Notes: a model not told the origin generated them from the sequence alone. 6,264 bases of DNA from Planctomycetaceae bacterium (GCA_031267635.1 JAIRYX010000247.1:1-6264), one strand, 5' to 3'. Positions 1 through 5,650 are shown, counted from the first letter of the stretch. Numbers and translations are program-made.

Positions 1-428
1 TCCAGCACATCAATTTTTGAAAAATAATATATGATACGATAATACAATAAAATTTGGCGTTTTTTGATGCTTCAACTCCTTTGATTTATAGTGTAAAATG
101 CCATTTTGCAAAAGTTCAGATTAAAGTACACTTCAGGCAATTCATACACGTTGTACGAAAAAAATAAGGCTGCGAAGATACGAAACAGTTTTTCGATATA
201 GTCACGGCAAACCTGAAACGTACTTGGTTGAAATCAAGCGTGAAAAAACGGTAGGGGCTATTTCGACCGCTAACTTCAACAGCACGCATGGTATCACGTT
301 TTTGAAAATAATACAACTGCCACAAGAAAATTTTTATTTTTTTGCGAAATATGCACATCTCGCCTTATGCGAGGTTTTAGGGGAAATTTTGAAAACTCCC
401 TGACATTTCAAATCAACCTCTATTTTTT
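1..428. other. Gene-free stretch with a doubtful open frame
   Basis: I see no supported gene here. On the plus strand the frame 125-403 is open for 92 codons (ending KIIQLPQENFYFF... and TGA at 401-403). It has no ATG or GTG and no ribosome binding site. A second frame is open from about 51 up to a run of seven A at 158-164 and then stops, so an old gene broken by a frameshift in that run is conceivable. A minus-strand frame (116-358) has Met codons but no ribosome binding site and a cysteine/phenylalanine-rich composition unlike a real protein. The stretch is AT-rich. I recognise neither translation. Confidence 0.3.
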
Positions 429-429
429 T
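371..429 (+). terminator. Possible rho-independent terminator
   Basis: GAGGTT (371-376) can pair with AACCTC (415-420), and TATTTTTTT follows immediately at 421-429. The loop is long (38 nt) but can hold an inner GAAAT/ATTTC helix. If real, it would end transcription of whatever lies to the left, including the doubtful open frame ending at 403. The T-run also abuts the left end of the repeat at 429, so it may instead be part of that element's flank: the next copy has a similar T-run. Confidence 0.3.
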
Positions 430-532
430 ATACTCAAGCTGTTTTAAAATTCCGCATAAGCTGTACGCAAGCGCAACAACGTGAAGCGGTTGTTCAAGGG
501 CGAAGCCTACCGCCCATGCCGGCATCGGTATA
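429..532 (+). repeat. Element A, copy 1 (~104 bp, hairpin-rich)
   Basis: First of four copies. The ends form an imperfect terminal inverted repeat: TATACTCAAGC at the left against GCATCGGTATA at the right, the latter reading TATACCGATGC on the opposite strand (8 of 11 positions agree). Inside are AACAAC/GTTGTT (475-480 with 489-494, 8-nt loop), GGGCG/CGCCC (498-502 with 511-515) and TGCCG/CGGTA (517-521 with 526-530, including a G-T pair). Its right-hand 60 nt differ from copy 3 at only three positions. No gene lies nearby and copy 2 follows 116 bp downstream. No target duplication is visible. It could be a MITE-like or REP-like element, or a structured RNA. Confidence 0.75.
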
Positions 533-648
533 CCGTGTAGTGCATTTTCGTGATTTTAGCGGTTCAAAAATTCCATAATTTTTCCGACAAAATACTGAAA
601 ATTTTTAATGAAAATTGCCGATAATAACCGAACCTGTTTTGGTTTTTT
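533..648. other. AT-rich spacer between element A copies 1 and 2
   Basis: No gene is visible. AAAAATT/AATTTTT forms a 7-bp hairpin around 566-583. A weak promoter-like pair, GTGATT with CATAAT at 574-579 (18-bp spacer), could serve the gene at 783 but is far from consensus. The stretch ends in AACC...GGTT followed by seven T, which then runs into copy 2. Confidence 0.3.
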
Positions 649-758
649 TATACTCAAGCTGCTTGCTGTTTAAAGATTCCCAAAACTGAACACGCAATCG
701 CAACAACGTGAAGCGGTTGTTCAAGGTCGAAGCTGATATTTATTCAGGCTTCGGTATA
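649..758 (+). repeat. Element A, copy 2 (~110 bp, divergent middle)
   Basis: It has the same left end (TATACTCAAGCT) and right end (GGCTTCGGTATA) as the family, and the same AACAAC-GTGAAGCG-GTTGTT hairpin. It lacks the GGGCG/CGCCC stem. Instead CGAAG (729-733) and CTGA (733-736 region) can pair with TCAG and CTTCG (743-752), giving one longer hairpin with a single bulge. It ends 11 nt before the Shine-Dalgarno of the gene at 783, so it is probably in that gene's 5' leader. I found no convincing promoter between it and the start codon, so transcription through the copy is likely. Confidence 0.75.
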
Positions 759-769
759 TTTTCATGTTG

Positions 770-775
770 AAGGAG
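770..775 (+). promoter_or_regulatory. Shine-Dalgarno AAGGAG deciding a GTG start
   Basis: AAGGAG lies 7 nt before GTG at 783. It is the strongest ribosome binding site in the window and supports the GTG, with no nearby in-frame ATG competing. Confidence 0.8.
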
Positions 776-782
776 AACTTCC

Positions 783-1931
783 GTGTCCGAAGACAATAAT
801 ACATCGCAAAATAAAAATATTGACGACCTAAACCAAAACGGTACAACCGAACCTCAAGGATTAGATTTCGACCCGTTTTTTGATAACGATGAAATAGGTG
901 ATTTGCCAACCTCTAACGCCGAATCTGACGGCAACAATAACACGGATAATAATTCTGTTGCGCAAAATAACGACGCTGAATTCGCTTTTGACAATGAAAT
1001 AAATTTTGACGATCTTGGTTTGGACGAGATTGCAAATTTGCCCGACGAACAAATTGCGGAACAAAATCAAGAGCAAGATCAAGATTTGGAATCGCTGCTA
1101 AACGACGACAAACCTGCCGAACTGGACGACAATTTTTTAGCCGACTTTTTTTCACAAGACACTCAAACTGAAAAATTGCCGCAGGATCAAGAGCAAGAAA
1201 TTGAAGCGTTATTTGATGCGGAAAATGTTTTTACCTCCGAGCCTTTTTCACAAGATCAAGATATTGATTCCAACATCGGCGAAACTCAAGAAAATTCCGG
1301 TGCGGTTGGCGAAGGATTTGAATTCGAATCGGGTTCGCCGGACAATCCAGATTTAGGCGGATTTGAAATACCAGCCGAAACGCCCGAAACAATTGATTTG
1401 TCCAAAAAAGAAAAAGAAGAACCAAAAAAAATAGACCTTAAAAAGAAGACGAAAAGAGAAAAGGGCAACAGCGTAATTAAGGGTTGGTTATCGGCGATTG
1501 CGGGCAGCAAACCGATTGGGGTTGAGGGCTATATTTGTGTTGTTGTTTTTTCGATTTTATTGTTGTTATTAATTTTTATGAATTTGCAAGCGACGATTTG
1601 GCATCCTGTTGGGATTAGTTCTCTTTCGATGATTTTGTATGTTGTGTTATTGAATTTATTTGGAATTTGCGGGCTTTTGGTTCCGGCGTGGATGTTTGCA
1701 AGCAGAGGCACAAAAGATGATAAACGCGAAATGAAAGAACGCAACGACGTATTCAAGGCAATGCTTGGAGTTGGTTTGATGATGATTGCGATTGGGGCAA
1801 TTTTGTTAGTATTCGAGTTTTACCGCTATGATTTCACAATCAAATCCGAACCATTCAAACCCGTCCAAATACCAAACGCAGAAAGCAAAATCCCCGAAAT
1901 CACCCCAAATACTCCTAACCCCGAACCTTAG
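783..1931 (+). CDS. Acidic-tailed membrane protein, function unknown
   Basis: I do not recognise this 382-residue protein. Residues 1-206 are a low-complexity, very acidic region rich in Asp, Glu, Asn and Gln, with loose internal repetition (DNDEIGDLP, GLDEIANLPDEQ, FFSQDTQ, FSQDQD), probably disordered. A basic Lys-rich stretch follows (207-227). Three hydrophobic segments then look like membrane helices: about 250-270, 277-303 and 325-345. A Pro-rich tail ends the protein. With no signal peptide and a basic segment before the first helix, the long acidic tail is predicted to face the cytoplasm. The GTG start is chosen from the AAGGAG 7 nt upstream. Base use shifts from A-rich in the tail to T/G-rich in the membrane part, which follows amino acid content. 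Upstream is element A copy 2, downstream the palindrome at 1936. Planctomycete genomes hold many such proteins of unknown role; a link to asnS is not implied, because asnS has its own promoter. Confidence 0.85.
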   Translation: MSEDNNTSQNKNIDDLNQNGTTEPQGLDFDPFFDNDEIGDLPTSNAESDGNNNTDNNSVAQNNDAEFAFDNEINFDDLGLDEIANLPDEQIAEQNQEQDQDLESLLNDDKPAELDDNFLADFFSQDTQTEKLPQDQEQEIEALFDAENVFTSEPFSQDQDIDSNIGETQENSGAVGEGFEFESGSPDNPDLGGFEIPAETPETIDLSKKEKEEPKKIDLKKKTKREKGNSVIKGWLSAIAGSKPIGVEGYICVVVFSILLLLLIFMNLQATIWHPVGISSLSMILYVVLLNLFGICGLLVPAWMFASRGTKDDKREMKERNDVFKAMLGVGLMMIAIGAILLVFEFYRYDFTIKSEPFKPVQIPNAESKIPEITPNTPNPEP

Positions 1932-1935
1932 CCAT

Positions 1936-2051
1936 AAAAAATATTAGCACGCAGATGACGCAGATTTTTTAGAGAAATGCGCGGATCGGATTTCATTTTC
2001 TGATCTTGCGAATGTATCTAACAATCCGCGTCGTCTGCGTGCTATATTTTT
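1936..2051. repeat. Element B, copy 1: ~100-bp palindrome
   Basis: The left arm (AGCACGCAGATGACGCAGAT, 1946-1965) and the right arm ending TCTGCGTGCTATATTTTTTT are reverse complements with few mismatches, about 30 bp including the outer A-run and T-run. Inside, CGC-GATC-GA pairs with the reverse of TCTGATCTTGCG around 1979-2010. It begins a few bases after the stop codon at 1931 and ends in a T-run, so it may double as a terminator for that gene. It is the same family as 5472-5570, matching best when one copy is reversed. Confidence 0.8.
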
Positions 2052-2067
2052 TTAAAAAAGTAAACCG

Positions 2068-2096
2068 TTGACGAGTTTTGAGTCAGTGGTTATACT
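2068..2096 (+). promoter_or_regulatory. Sigma70-type promoter of asnS
   Basis: TTGACG (2068-2073) and TATACT (2091-2096) are separated by exactly 17 bp, each with one mismatch to consensus. Transcription would start near 2103 and give a leader of about 85 nt before asnS. The leader is T-rich and shows no Shine-Dalgarno. Confidence 0.75.
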
Positions 2097-2186
2097 GCTC
2101 ATGGTTTAAAGTTCCTCAAGAATTTTTGGTGTTGTTTGTGGAATATTTTTTGTTTTTATTTTTTGTTGGCAATAAACTTTTAAATT

Positions 2187-3581
2187 ATGATTTCAAAAGT
2201 TACGGTTAGTGAGGCGCGTGGAGTTGATTTTATTGATCGTGTTGTGCAATTACGCGGTTGGGTTCGCACGCGGCGTGATTCTAAGGGCGGTTTCAGTTTT
2301 GTTGAGCTTAACGACGGTACTTCTCTTGGCAATATACAAATTATCGTTGCGCAATCTTTGCCCAATTATGAAACGACAATCAAATCGATTACCGCCGGAA
2401 GTTCGATTTTGGTTGAGGGGCTGGTCAAAAAATCGCCGGCACAAGGTCAAGCAACTGAAATAGAAGCGGCGAAAATTGAATTGATTGGCGAATCTGACGC
2501 TGCGACTTATCCATTGCAAAAGAAGGGGCATTCGCTTGAGTTTTTGCGTTCGATTGCGCATCTTCGGGTTCGTACTAACACGTTTGGTGCGGTTGCGAGG
2601 ATTCGGAACACGGTGAGTTATTCGACGCATCGTTTTTTTCAAGAAAGCGGTTTTGTCTATGTTCACACGCCAATTATTACGGCGAGCGATTGCGAAGGTG
2701 CCGGTCAAATGTTTCGAGTTACGTCGCTTGACACCGACAATCCGCCGCGCGATAACGAAGGCAAGATCGATTATTCCAAAGATTTTTTTGGCAAACCATC
2801 CTACCTAACAGTGAGCGGTCAACTAAATGCGGAGGCGTATTGTATTGGGATGGGCAAGGTTTACACGTTTGGACCTACATTTCGTGCGGAAAATTCCAAC
2901 ACGTCGCGACATGCTGCGGAGTTTTGGATGATTGAGCCGGAGATAGCGTTTTGTGAATTGTCGGAGAACATGGATTGGGCTGAGCGGTATTTGAAGCGTT
3001 TGATTTCTGATGTACTTTTGGAACGGCGTGATGATATTGAATTTTTTAACCGTACTGATTCAACGTTGATTGACACGCTTAACGGCGTAATTTCGAGTCA
3101 ATTTGTGCGTTTGTCCTACACGGACGCGATTTCAATTTTGGAAAAGAGCGATAAGAAATTTGATTACAAAGTTGGGTGGGGTATTGATTTGCAAAGCGAA
3201 CATGAGCGATATTTGACGGAGGAACACTTTAAGAGTCCGGTTATTTTGTACGATTATCCGCGAACAATTAAACCGTTTTATATGCGGTTGAATGAAGACG
3301 GTCGAACGGTTCGGGCAATGGATATTCTTGTACCGCGAGTCGGCGAAATCATAGGCGGCAGTGAACGCGAGTATCGGCTTGAACATCTTGAGGAACGGCT
3401 GCGCGAGCAAAATTTAGACATCAAAACGTACAATTGGTATGTTGATTTACGACGTTACGGAAGTGTACCACACAGCGGATTTGGTCTTGGTCTTGAGCGT
3501 GCGTTAATGTTCATAACTGGAATCGGTAACATCAGAGATGTGTTGCCCTTCCCAAGAACACCGAATAATTGTGATTACTAG
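2187..3581 (+). CDS. asnS: Asparagine--tRNA ligase
   Basis: A class IIb aminoacyl-tRNA synthetase that joins asparagine to tRNA-Asn with ATP in the cytoplasm. Its 464 residues are almost the length I recall for E. coli AsnRS (466), and the sequence aligns by eye end to end. Residues 18-100 are the OB-fold that reads the anticodon (VQLRGWVRTRRDSKGGF). Motif 1 is near 147-162; the AsnRS-typical TASDCEGAGQMF (165-176) and SYLTVSGQLNAEAY (205-218) follow. Motif 2 is FRAENSNTSRHAAEFW (232-247) with the ATP-binding Arg. Motif 3 is GFGLGLERALM (431-441). The C-terminus PFPRTPNNCDY corresponds to the family's usual end, so the gene is complete although a repeat block starts at the stop codon. No Shine-Dalgarno precedes the ATG. 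It has its own promoter at 2068-2096. It is not AspRS, because the TYPLQKKGHSLEFLR insert is AsnRS-specific. Confidence 0.97.
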   Translation: MISKVTVSEARGVDFIDRVVQLRGWVRTRRDSKGGFSFVELNDGTSLGNIQIIVAQSLPNYETTIKSITAGSSILVEGLVKKSPAQGQATEIEAAKIELIGESDAATYPLQKKGHSLEFLRSIAHLRVRTNTFGAVARIRNTVSYSTHRFFQESGFVYVHTPIITASDCEGAGQMFRVTSLDTDNPPRDNEGKIDYSKDFFGKPSYLTVSGQLNAEAYCIGMGKVYTFGPTFRAENSNTSRHAAEFWMIEPEIAFCELSENMDWAERYLKRLISDVLLERRDDIEFFNRTDSTLIDTLNGVISSQFVRLSYTDAISILEKSDKKFDYKVGWGIDLQSEHERYLTEEHFKSPVILYDYPRTIKPFYMRLNEDGRTVRAMDILVPRVGEIIGGSEREYRLEHLEERLREQNLDIKTYNWYVDLRRYGSVPHSGFGLGLERALMFITGIGNIRDVLPFPRTPNNCDY

Positions 3582-3819
3582 CTCATGTTATGCACGATAC
3601 GGAAATGATGGTGGTTATTCAGTCGATTGATAGAAAAAAGGTAAAACATTGTTCGCATCCCGTTAGGGACGGAATGTGAGGACATTTCAAACGGTTTAGT
3701 TTTAATCACATTGTGTCCCTACGGGACACGAAATATGTTTTTACCATATTTTCTACCGACATTTCGTCCCTAACGGGACGGGGAAAATACGTCTGGTTAT
3801 CACCGATGCGTAACATGAG
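3582..3819. repeat. Block of nested inverted repeats after asnS
   Basis: The outer ends are inverted copies of CTCATGTTAYGCA (3582-3594 and 3807-3819), followed inward by GGTGGTTATTCAG against its near-complement in CTGGTTATCACC (3610-3622, 3793-3804). A second inverted pair is TAGAAAAAAGGTAAAACAT (3631-3649) with the reverse of ATGTTTTTACCATATTTTCTA (3734-3755). Three copies of a GTCCCTA(A)CGGGAC hairpin lie inside, at 3658-3670, 3713-3729 and 3765-3780. The block contains no open frame of useful length. It resembles a small non-autonomous mobile element or a composite of REP-like units. It starts at the base after the asnS stop, so it may also end asnS transcripts. Confidence 0.7.
3713..3729. 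repeat. GTGTCCC-TAC-GGGACAC hairpin
   Basis: A perfect 7-bp stem with a 3-nt loop at the centre of the repeat block. It matches the 6-bp CGTCCC-TAAC-GGGACG hairpin at 3765-3780 and, in reverse, the one at 3658-3670. The flanking CGAAAT/ATTTCG is also shared, so these are three copies of one unit of about 20 bp rather than chance palindromes. The sequence does not show what the unit does. Confidence 0.7.
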
Positions 3820-3993
3820 TTACTAAAATTTAAGGGACAGAAGGGACAAAGCAGAATTTATACTCATCGCACTGTGAAATTCAGTTTTTATTTTTTTGAC
3901 AGAATTTACAGGATAGACAGGATTTTTTTATATCCTGACAATCCTGTTGTCCTGTTTTAAAAAAAAGGAATTTTTGTACTGGTTATTGGTGTA
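3820..3993. other. Gene-free gap before the frr promoter
   Basis: No gene is seen. A 9-bp tandem (AAGGGACAG, AAGGGACAA) sits at 3832-3849, and the 'caggat' palindrome fills 3908-3955. The rest is AT-rich with no other structure I can support. Confidence 0.5.
3908..3955. repeat. 'acaggat' palindromic repeat
   Basis: ACAGGATAGACAGGATT (3908-3924) faces AATCCTGTTGTCCTGT (3940-3955) as an imperfect inverted repeat of about 16 bp. Each arm is itself a tandem of ACAGGA-type units. Repeats built this way are, to my knowledge, scattered between genes in many unrelated bacteria. It ends in TTTTAAAAAAAA, so terminator activity is possible. Confidence 0.65.
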
Positions 3994-4022
3994 TTGATTA
4001 GGGGTGTGAGCTGTGTTATACT
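3994..4022 (+). promoter_or_regulatory. Sigma70-type promoter of frr and the sigma gene
   Basis: TTGATT (3994-3999) and TATACT (4017-4022) have a 17-bp spacer, the same -10 box and spacing as the asnS promoter. Transcription would start near 4029, leaving a leader of about 165 nt that contains the whole of element A copy 3. Confidence 0.65.
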
Positions 4023-4058
4023 TTCGGTCTCTTGGGGCGTGTGGTTACATTGCCGGTA

Positions 4059-4162
4059 TATGCTCAAGCTGTTTTGAAATTCCCGTATCTGAATACGCAA
4101 ACGCAACAACGTGAAACGGTTGTTCAAGGGCGAAGCCTACCGCCCATACCGGCTTCGGTATA
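4059..4162 (+). repeat. Element A, copy 3, in the frr leader
   Basis: This is the clearest copy. TATGCTCAAGC at the left opposes GCTTCGGTATA at the right. Three consecutive hairpins can form: AACAAC/GTTGTT (4105-4110, 4119-4124), GGGCG/CGCCC (4128-4132, 4141-4145) and ATACCG/CGGTAT (4146-4151, 4156-4161). An alternative perfect 7-bp helix CGAAGCC/GGCTTCG (4131-4137, 4151-4157) competes with the last two, or could form a pseudoknot with the second. The element lies between the promoter and the frr start, ending 32 nt before the ATG, so it should be transcribed in the frr mRNA. Confidence 0.8.
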
Positions 4163-4194
4163 ATCGAATAAATTAAATAAAAAAATTTTTAATT

Positions 4195-4755
4195 ATGGAC
4201 TCGGACGAAATATTACTTGATGTTGAAGACCGTATGGAAAAAGCGGTCAATAAACTCAAACAGAACTTGTTGGGAATCAGAACGGGGCGTGCTAATCCGG
4301 GTCTTGTTGATTCGATTCGTGTTACAGCTTACGGCAGCGAAACCGTTCAATTGAAACAACTTGCAACTGTAGCTTGTCCTGAATCAAATCTTGTCGTTAT
4401 ACGTCCCTTTGACCCTGAAACATTGAAGGCGATAGAAAAAGCGATTATCGCATCCGATCTCGGTTACGCGCCAAATAATGACGGGCGTGTTGTCCGCCTC
4501 AGCATTCCGCCGCTGTCAACCGAAGTCCGACAAAAAATGGTAACACAAATCTGGAAACATTGCGAAGAAACTAAAATCGCTATCCGAAACGTTAGACGCG
4601 ACGGAAATAAAACCGCCGACCAGTCCGAAAAAGATAAAATATTTTCCGAAGATGTTTGCAACGAAGTTAAAGAAGAAATTCAAAAATTGACAAAACGCTT
4701 TGAAGATGACGCAAACGAACTTGCCAAAAACCGCGAAAAGGACGTTAAAGAATGA
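4195..4755 (+). CDS. frr: Ribosome recycling factor
   Basis: RRF acts with EF-G to split the post-termination ribosome so that its subunits can be reused. The product has 186 residues against 185 in E. coli. Residues 1-30 and about 105-186 form the three-helix domain I; 31-104 form the beta-rich domain II. Diagnostic segments are IRTGRANPGLVDSI (28-41), EKAIIASDLGYAPNNDG (81-97), IPPLSTEVR (104-112) and IRNVRRDGN (130-138), which carries the invariant arginines of domain I. The start is ATG after an AT-rich tract with no Shine-Dalgarno; the N-terminal length fits the family. In many bacteria frr follows pyrH and tsf; here it stands alone behind its own promoter and element A. Its TGA overlaps the ATG of the next gene, so the two form an operon. 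Confidence 0.96.
   Translation: MDSDEILLDVEDRMEKAVNKLKQNLLGIRTGRANPGLVDSIRVTAYGSETVQLKQLATVACPESNLVVIRPFDPETLKAIEKAIIASDLGYAPNNDGRVVRLSIPPLSTEVRQKMVTQIWKHCEETKIAIRNVRRDGNKTADQSEKDKIFSEDVCNEVKEEIQKLTKRFEDDANELAKNREKDVKE
4736..4742 (+). promoter_or_regulatory. Shine-Dalgarno inside frr for the sigma gene
   Basis: AAAAGGA inside the last codons of frr lies 9 nt before the ATG at 4752, supporting that start over later ones. Confidence 0.55.
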
Positions 4756-5402
4756 TCTCCGAATCCGTTTCCGAATCGAACGCGAATTTGCACGATCCCG
4801 ATGTCCGGCTAATGCTCGCCGTACAACAAGACGACGCAAACGCATTCGAACAACTAGTTTCACGCTATCAAGGACGAATACTTTCTTTGTTGCGTCATGC
4901 GGTGAATGATTGGAATATTGCGGAAGATTTAACGCAAGATGTTTTTTTGCGAGTTTTTAGGGCAAGGAAAAATTATCAGCCGGACGCGAAATTTTCTACA
5001 TGGTTATTCACGATTGCAAATAACGTTGCGCTAAATGCGATCAGAGCAAAAATTCGGAAACCGGAAGTACAACTCGGCATAGCTTGCAACGACGCGTCGA
5101 AAAGCGATGCGTTACTTTTTGCCGCCGAAACAATTGTCGCCAGCAGCGGAACAATACCAATCAGACGACTCGAAAAAATGGAATTACGGCAAATGGTACA
5201 ACTCGCCATCAACACATTAGGCGACCGACAACGAATGGCTCTACTGTTGCACAAATTCGAAGGTATGAGCTACATAGAAATCTCAAAAATAATGGATATG
5301 TCCCCACAAGCCCTAAAATCCTTGCTCTGCCGCGCAAGATTAAATCTAAGAGAAATTCTACAAGCCTACATGAAACACGGCGATAAAGTCAAAGAAAAAT
5401 AA
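4752..5402 (+). CDS. ECF-type RNA polymerase sigma factor
   Basis: A sigma70-family, group 4 (ECF) sigma factor that would direct RNA polymerase to a set of alternative promoters. In its 216 residues, region 2 spans about 26-99, including NIAEDLTQDVFLRVFRARKNY (55-75), where the acidic helix contacts core polymerase, and KFSTWLFTIANNVALNAIR (80-98), which melts and reads the -10 element. A linker of about 45 residues follows, then region 4 (146-205) with a helix-turn-helix at about 174-196 (YIEISKIMDMSPQALKSLL) for the -35 element. Regions 1.1, 1.2 and 3 are absent, as usual for this group. The ATG overlaps the frr stop (ATGA), which suggests translational coupling and expression from the frr promoter. 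ECF genes are often followed by an anti-sigma gene; here the next plus-strand sequence is only repeats. Linker and core resemble planctomycete homologues as I know them. Its target regulon cannot be read from the window. Confidence 0.92.
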   Translation: MISESVSESNANLHDPDVRLMLAVQQDDANAFEQLVSRYQGRILSLLRHAVNDWNIAEDLTQDVFLRVFRARKNYQPDAKFSTWLFTIANNVALNAIRAKIRKPEVQLGIACNDASKSDALLFAAETIVASSGTIPIRRLEKMELRQMVQLAINTLGDRQRMALLLHKFEGMSYIEISKIMDMSPQALKSLLCRARLNLREILQAYMKHGDKVKEK

Positions 5403-5419
5403 TCTCAAAATTTTTTCAA

Positions 5420-5436
5420 CACGAAAGGCACGAAAA
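5420..5436. repeat. 'cacgaaagg' tandem repeat
   Basis: CACGAAAGG followed by CACGAAAA: two units of a motif that I recall as part of a common intergenic repeat of the form 'cacgaaaggcacgaaa' in several phyla. It lies 18 bp after the sigma gene stop, preceded by a TTTTTT run. Confidence 0.45.
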
Positions 5437-5471
5437 TTAAGTTAAAGGAAGACGTGATTTTTAAAGCAATA

Positions 5472-5570
5472 AGCACGCAGAATACGCAGATTTGGAGGAG
5501 ATATTCGCAAGATCAGAAAATAAAATCTGATCTGCGAATATCATTTGAGAATCTACATTATCTGCGTGCT
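5472..5570. repeat. Element B, copy 2: ~100-bp palindrome
   Basis: The outer arms AGCACGCAGAATACGCAGATT (5472-5492) and its counterpart at 5550-5570 are inverted with a few mismatches. An inner arm of 17-18 bp, GATATTCGCA-A-GATCAGA (5500-5517), pairs with TCTGATCTGCGAATATC (5526-5542) with a single bulged A. It shares ends and the inner 'cgcaagatcagaaaat' motif with 1936-2051, there on the opposite strand. Placed between convergent genes, it could terminate transcription from both sides. Confidence 0.85.
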
Positions 5571-5650
5571 ATATCGACGCAGGTATGGGCGGTAGGATTC
5601 GCCCATGAACAACCGTTTCATGTTGTTACGCTTGCGTATATATTTGCGCC
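5570..5650 (-). repeat. Element A, copy 4, inverted and shortened
   Basis: Read on the minus strand it has AACAAC-ATGAAACG-GTTGTT, then ATGGGCG/CGCCCAT extended to a 7-bp stem, and a right end of CTGCGTCGATATA matching the family's CGGCTTCGGTATA at 10 of 13 positions. The left part is shorter than in other copies and runs up to the stop codon of the lipoprotein gene (5654-5656). Its outer TATA overlaps the end of element B. It lies downstream of the lipoprotein gene, in that gene's direction, unlike copies 2 and 3, which lie upstream of genes. Confidence 0.7.

Noticed and set aside
116..358. Minus-strand 80-codon frame
   Set aside because: It has no Shine-Dalgarno, an unusual Cys/Phe/Arg-rich composition, no recognisable domain, and an equally long open frame on the other strand.
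334..525. Minus-strand small protein with WAVGFALEQPLHVVALAY
   Set aside because: It is the reverse strand of element A copy 1. The similar peptide on 5454-5657 comes from copy 4. Differences between copies are mostly residue-changing and copy 2 has a stop in the frame, so the similarity reflects DNA-level repeat conservation and not a coding gene.
700..735. tRNA-like T-arm (GGTTGTTCAAGG)
   Set aside because: There are no acceptor, D-arm or anticodon stems around it; the stretch belongs to the element A hairpin.
429..758. CRISPR array or riboswitch
   Set aside because: The units are ~105 bp, differ in their middles, lie 116 bp apart with no regular spacers, and occur in both orientations. 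The fold matches no riboswitch class I recognise.
2250..2708. 152-codon minus-strand frame within asnS
   Set aside because: It is a shadow of asnS: the plus-strand frame has full-length AsnRS similarity and the minus frame is Arg-rich with no recognisable motif.
4516..4863. Minus-strand frame across the frr-sigma junction
   Set aside because: It is a shadow of two well-supported plus-strand genes and has an Arg/Phe-rich composition.
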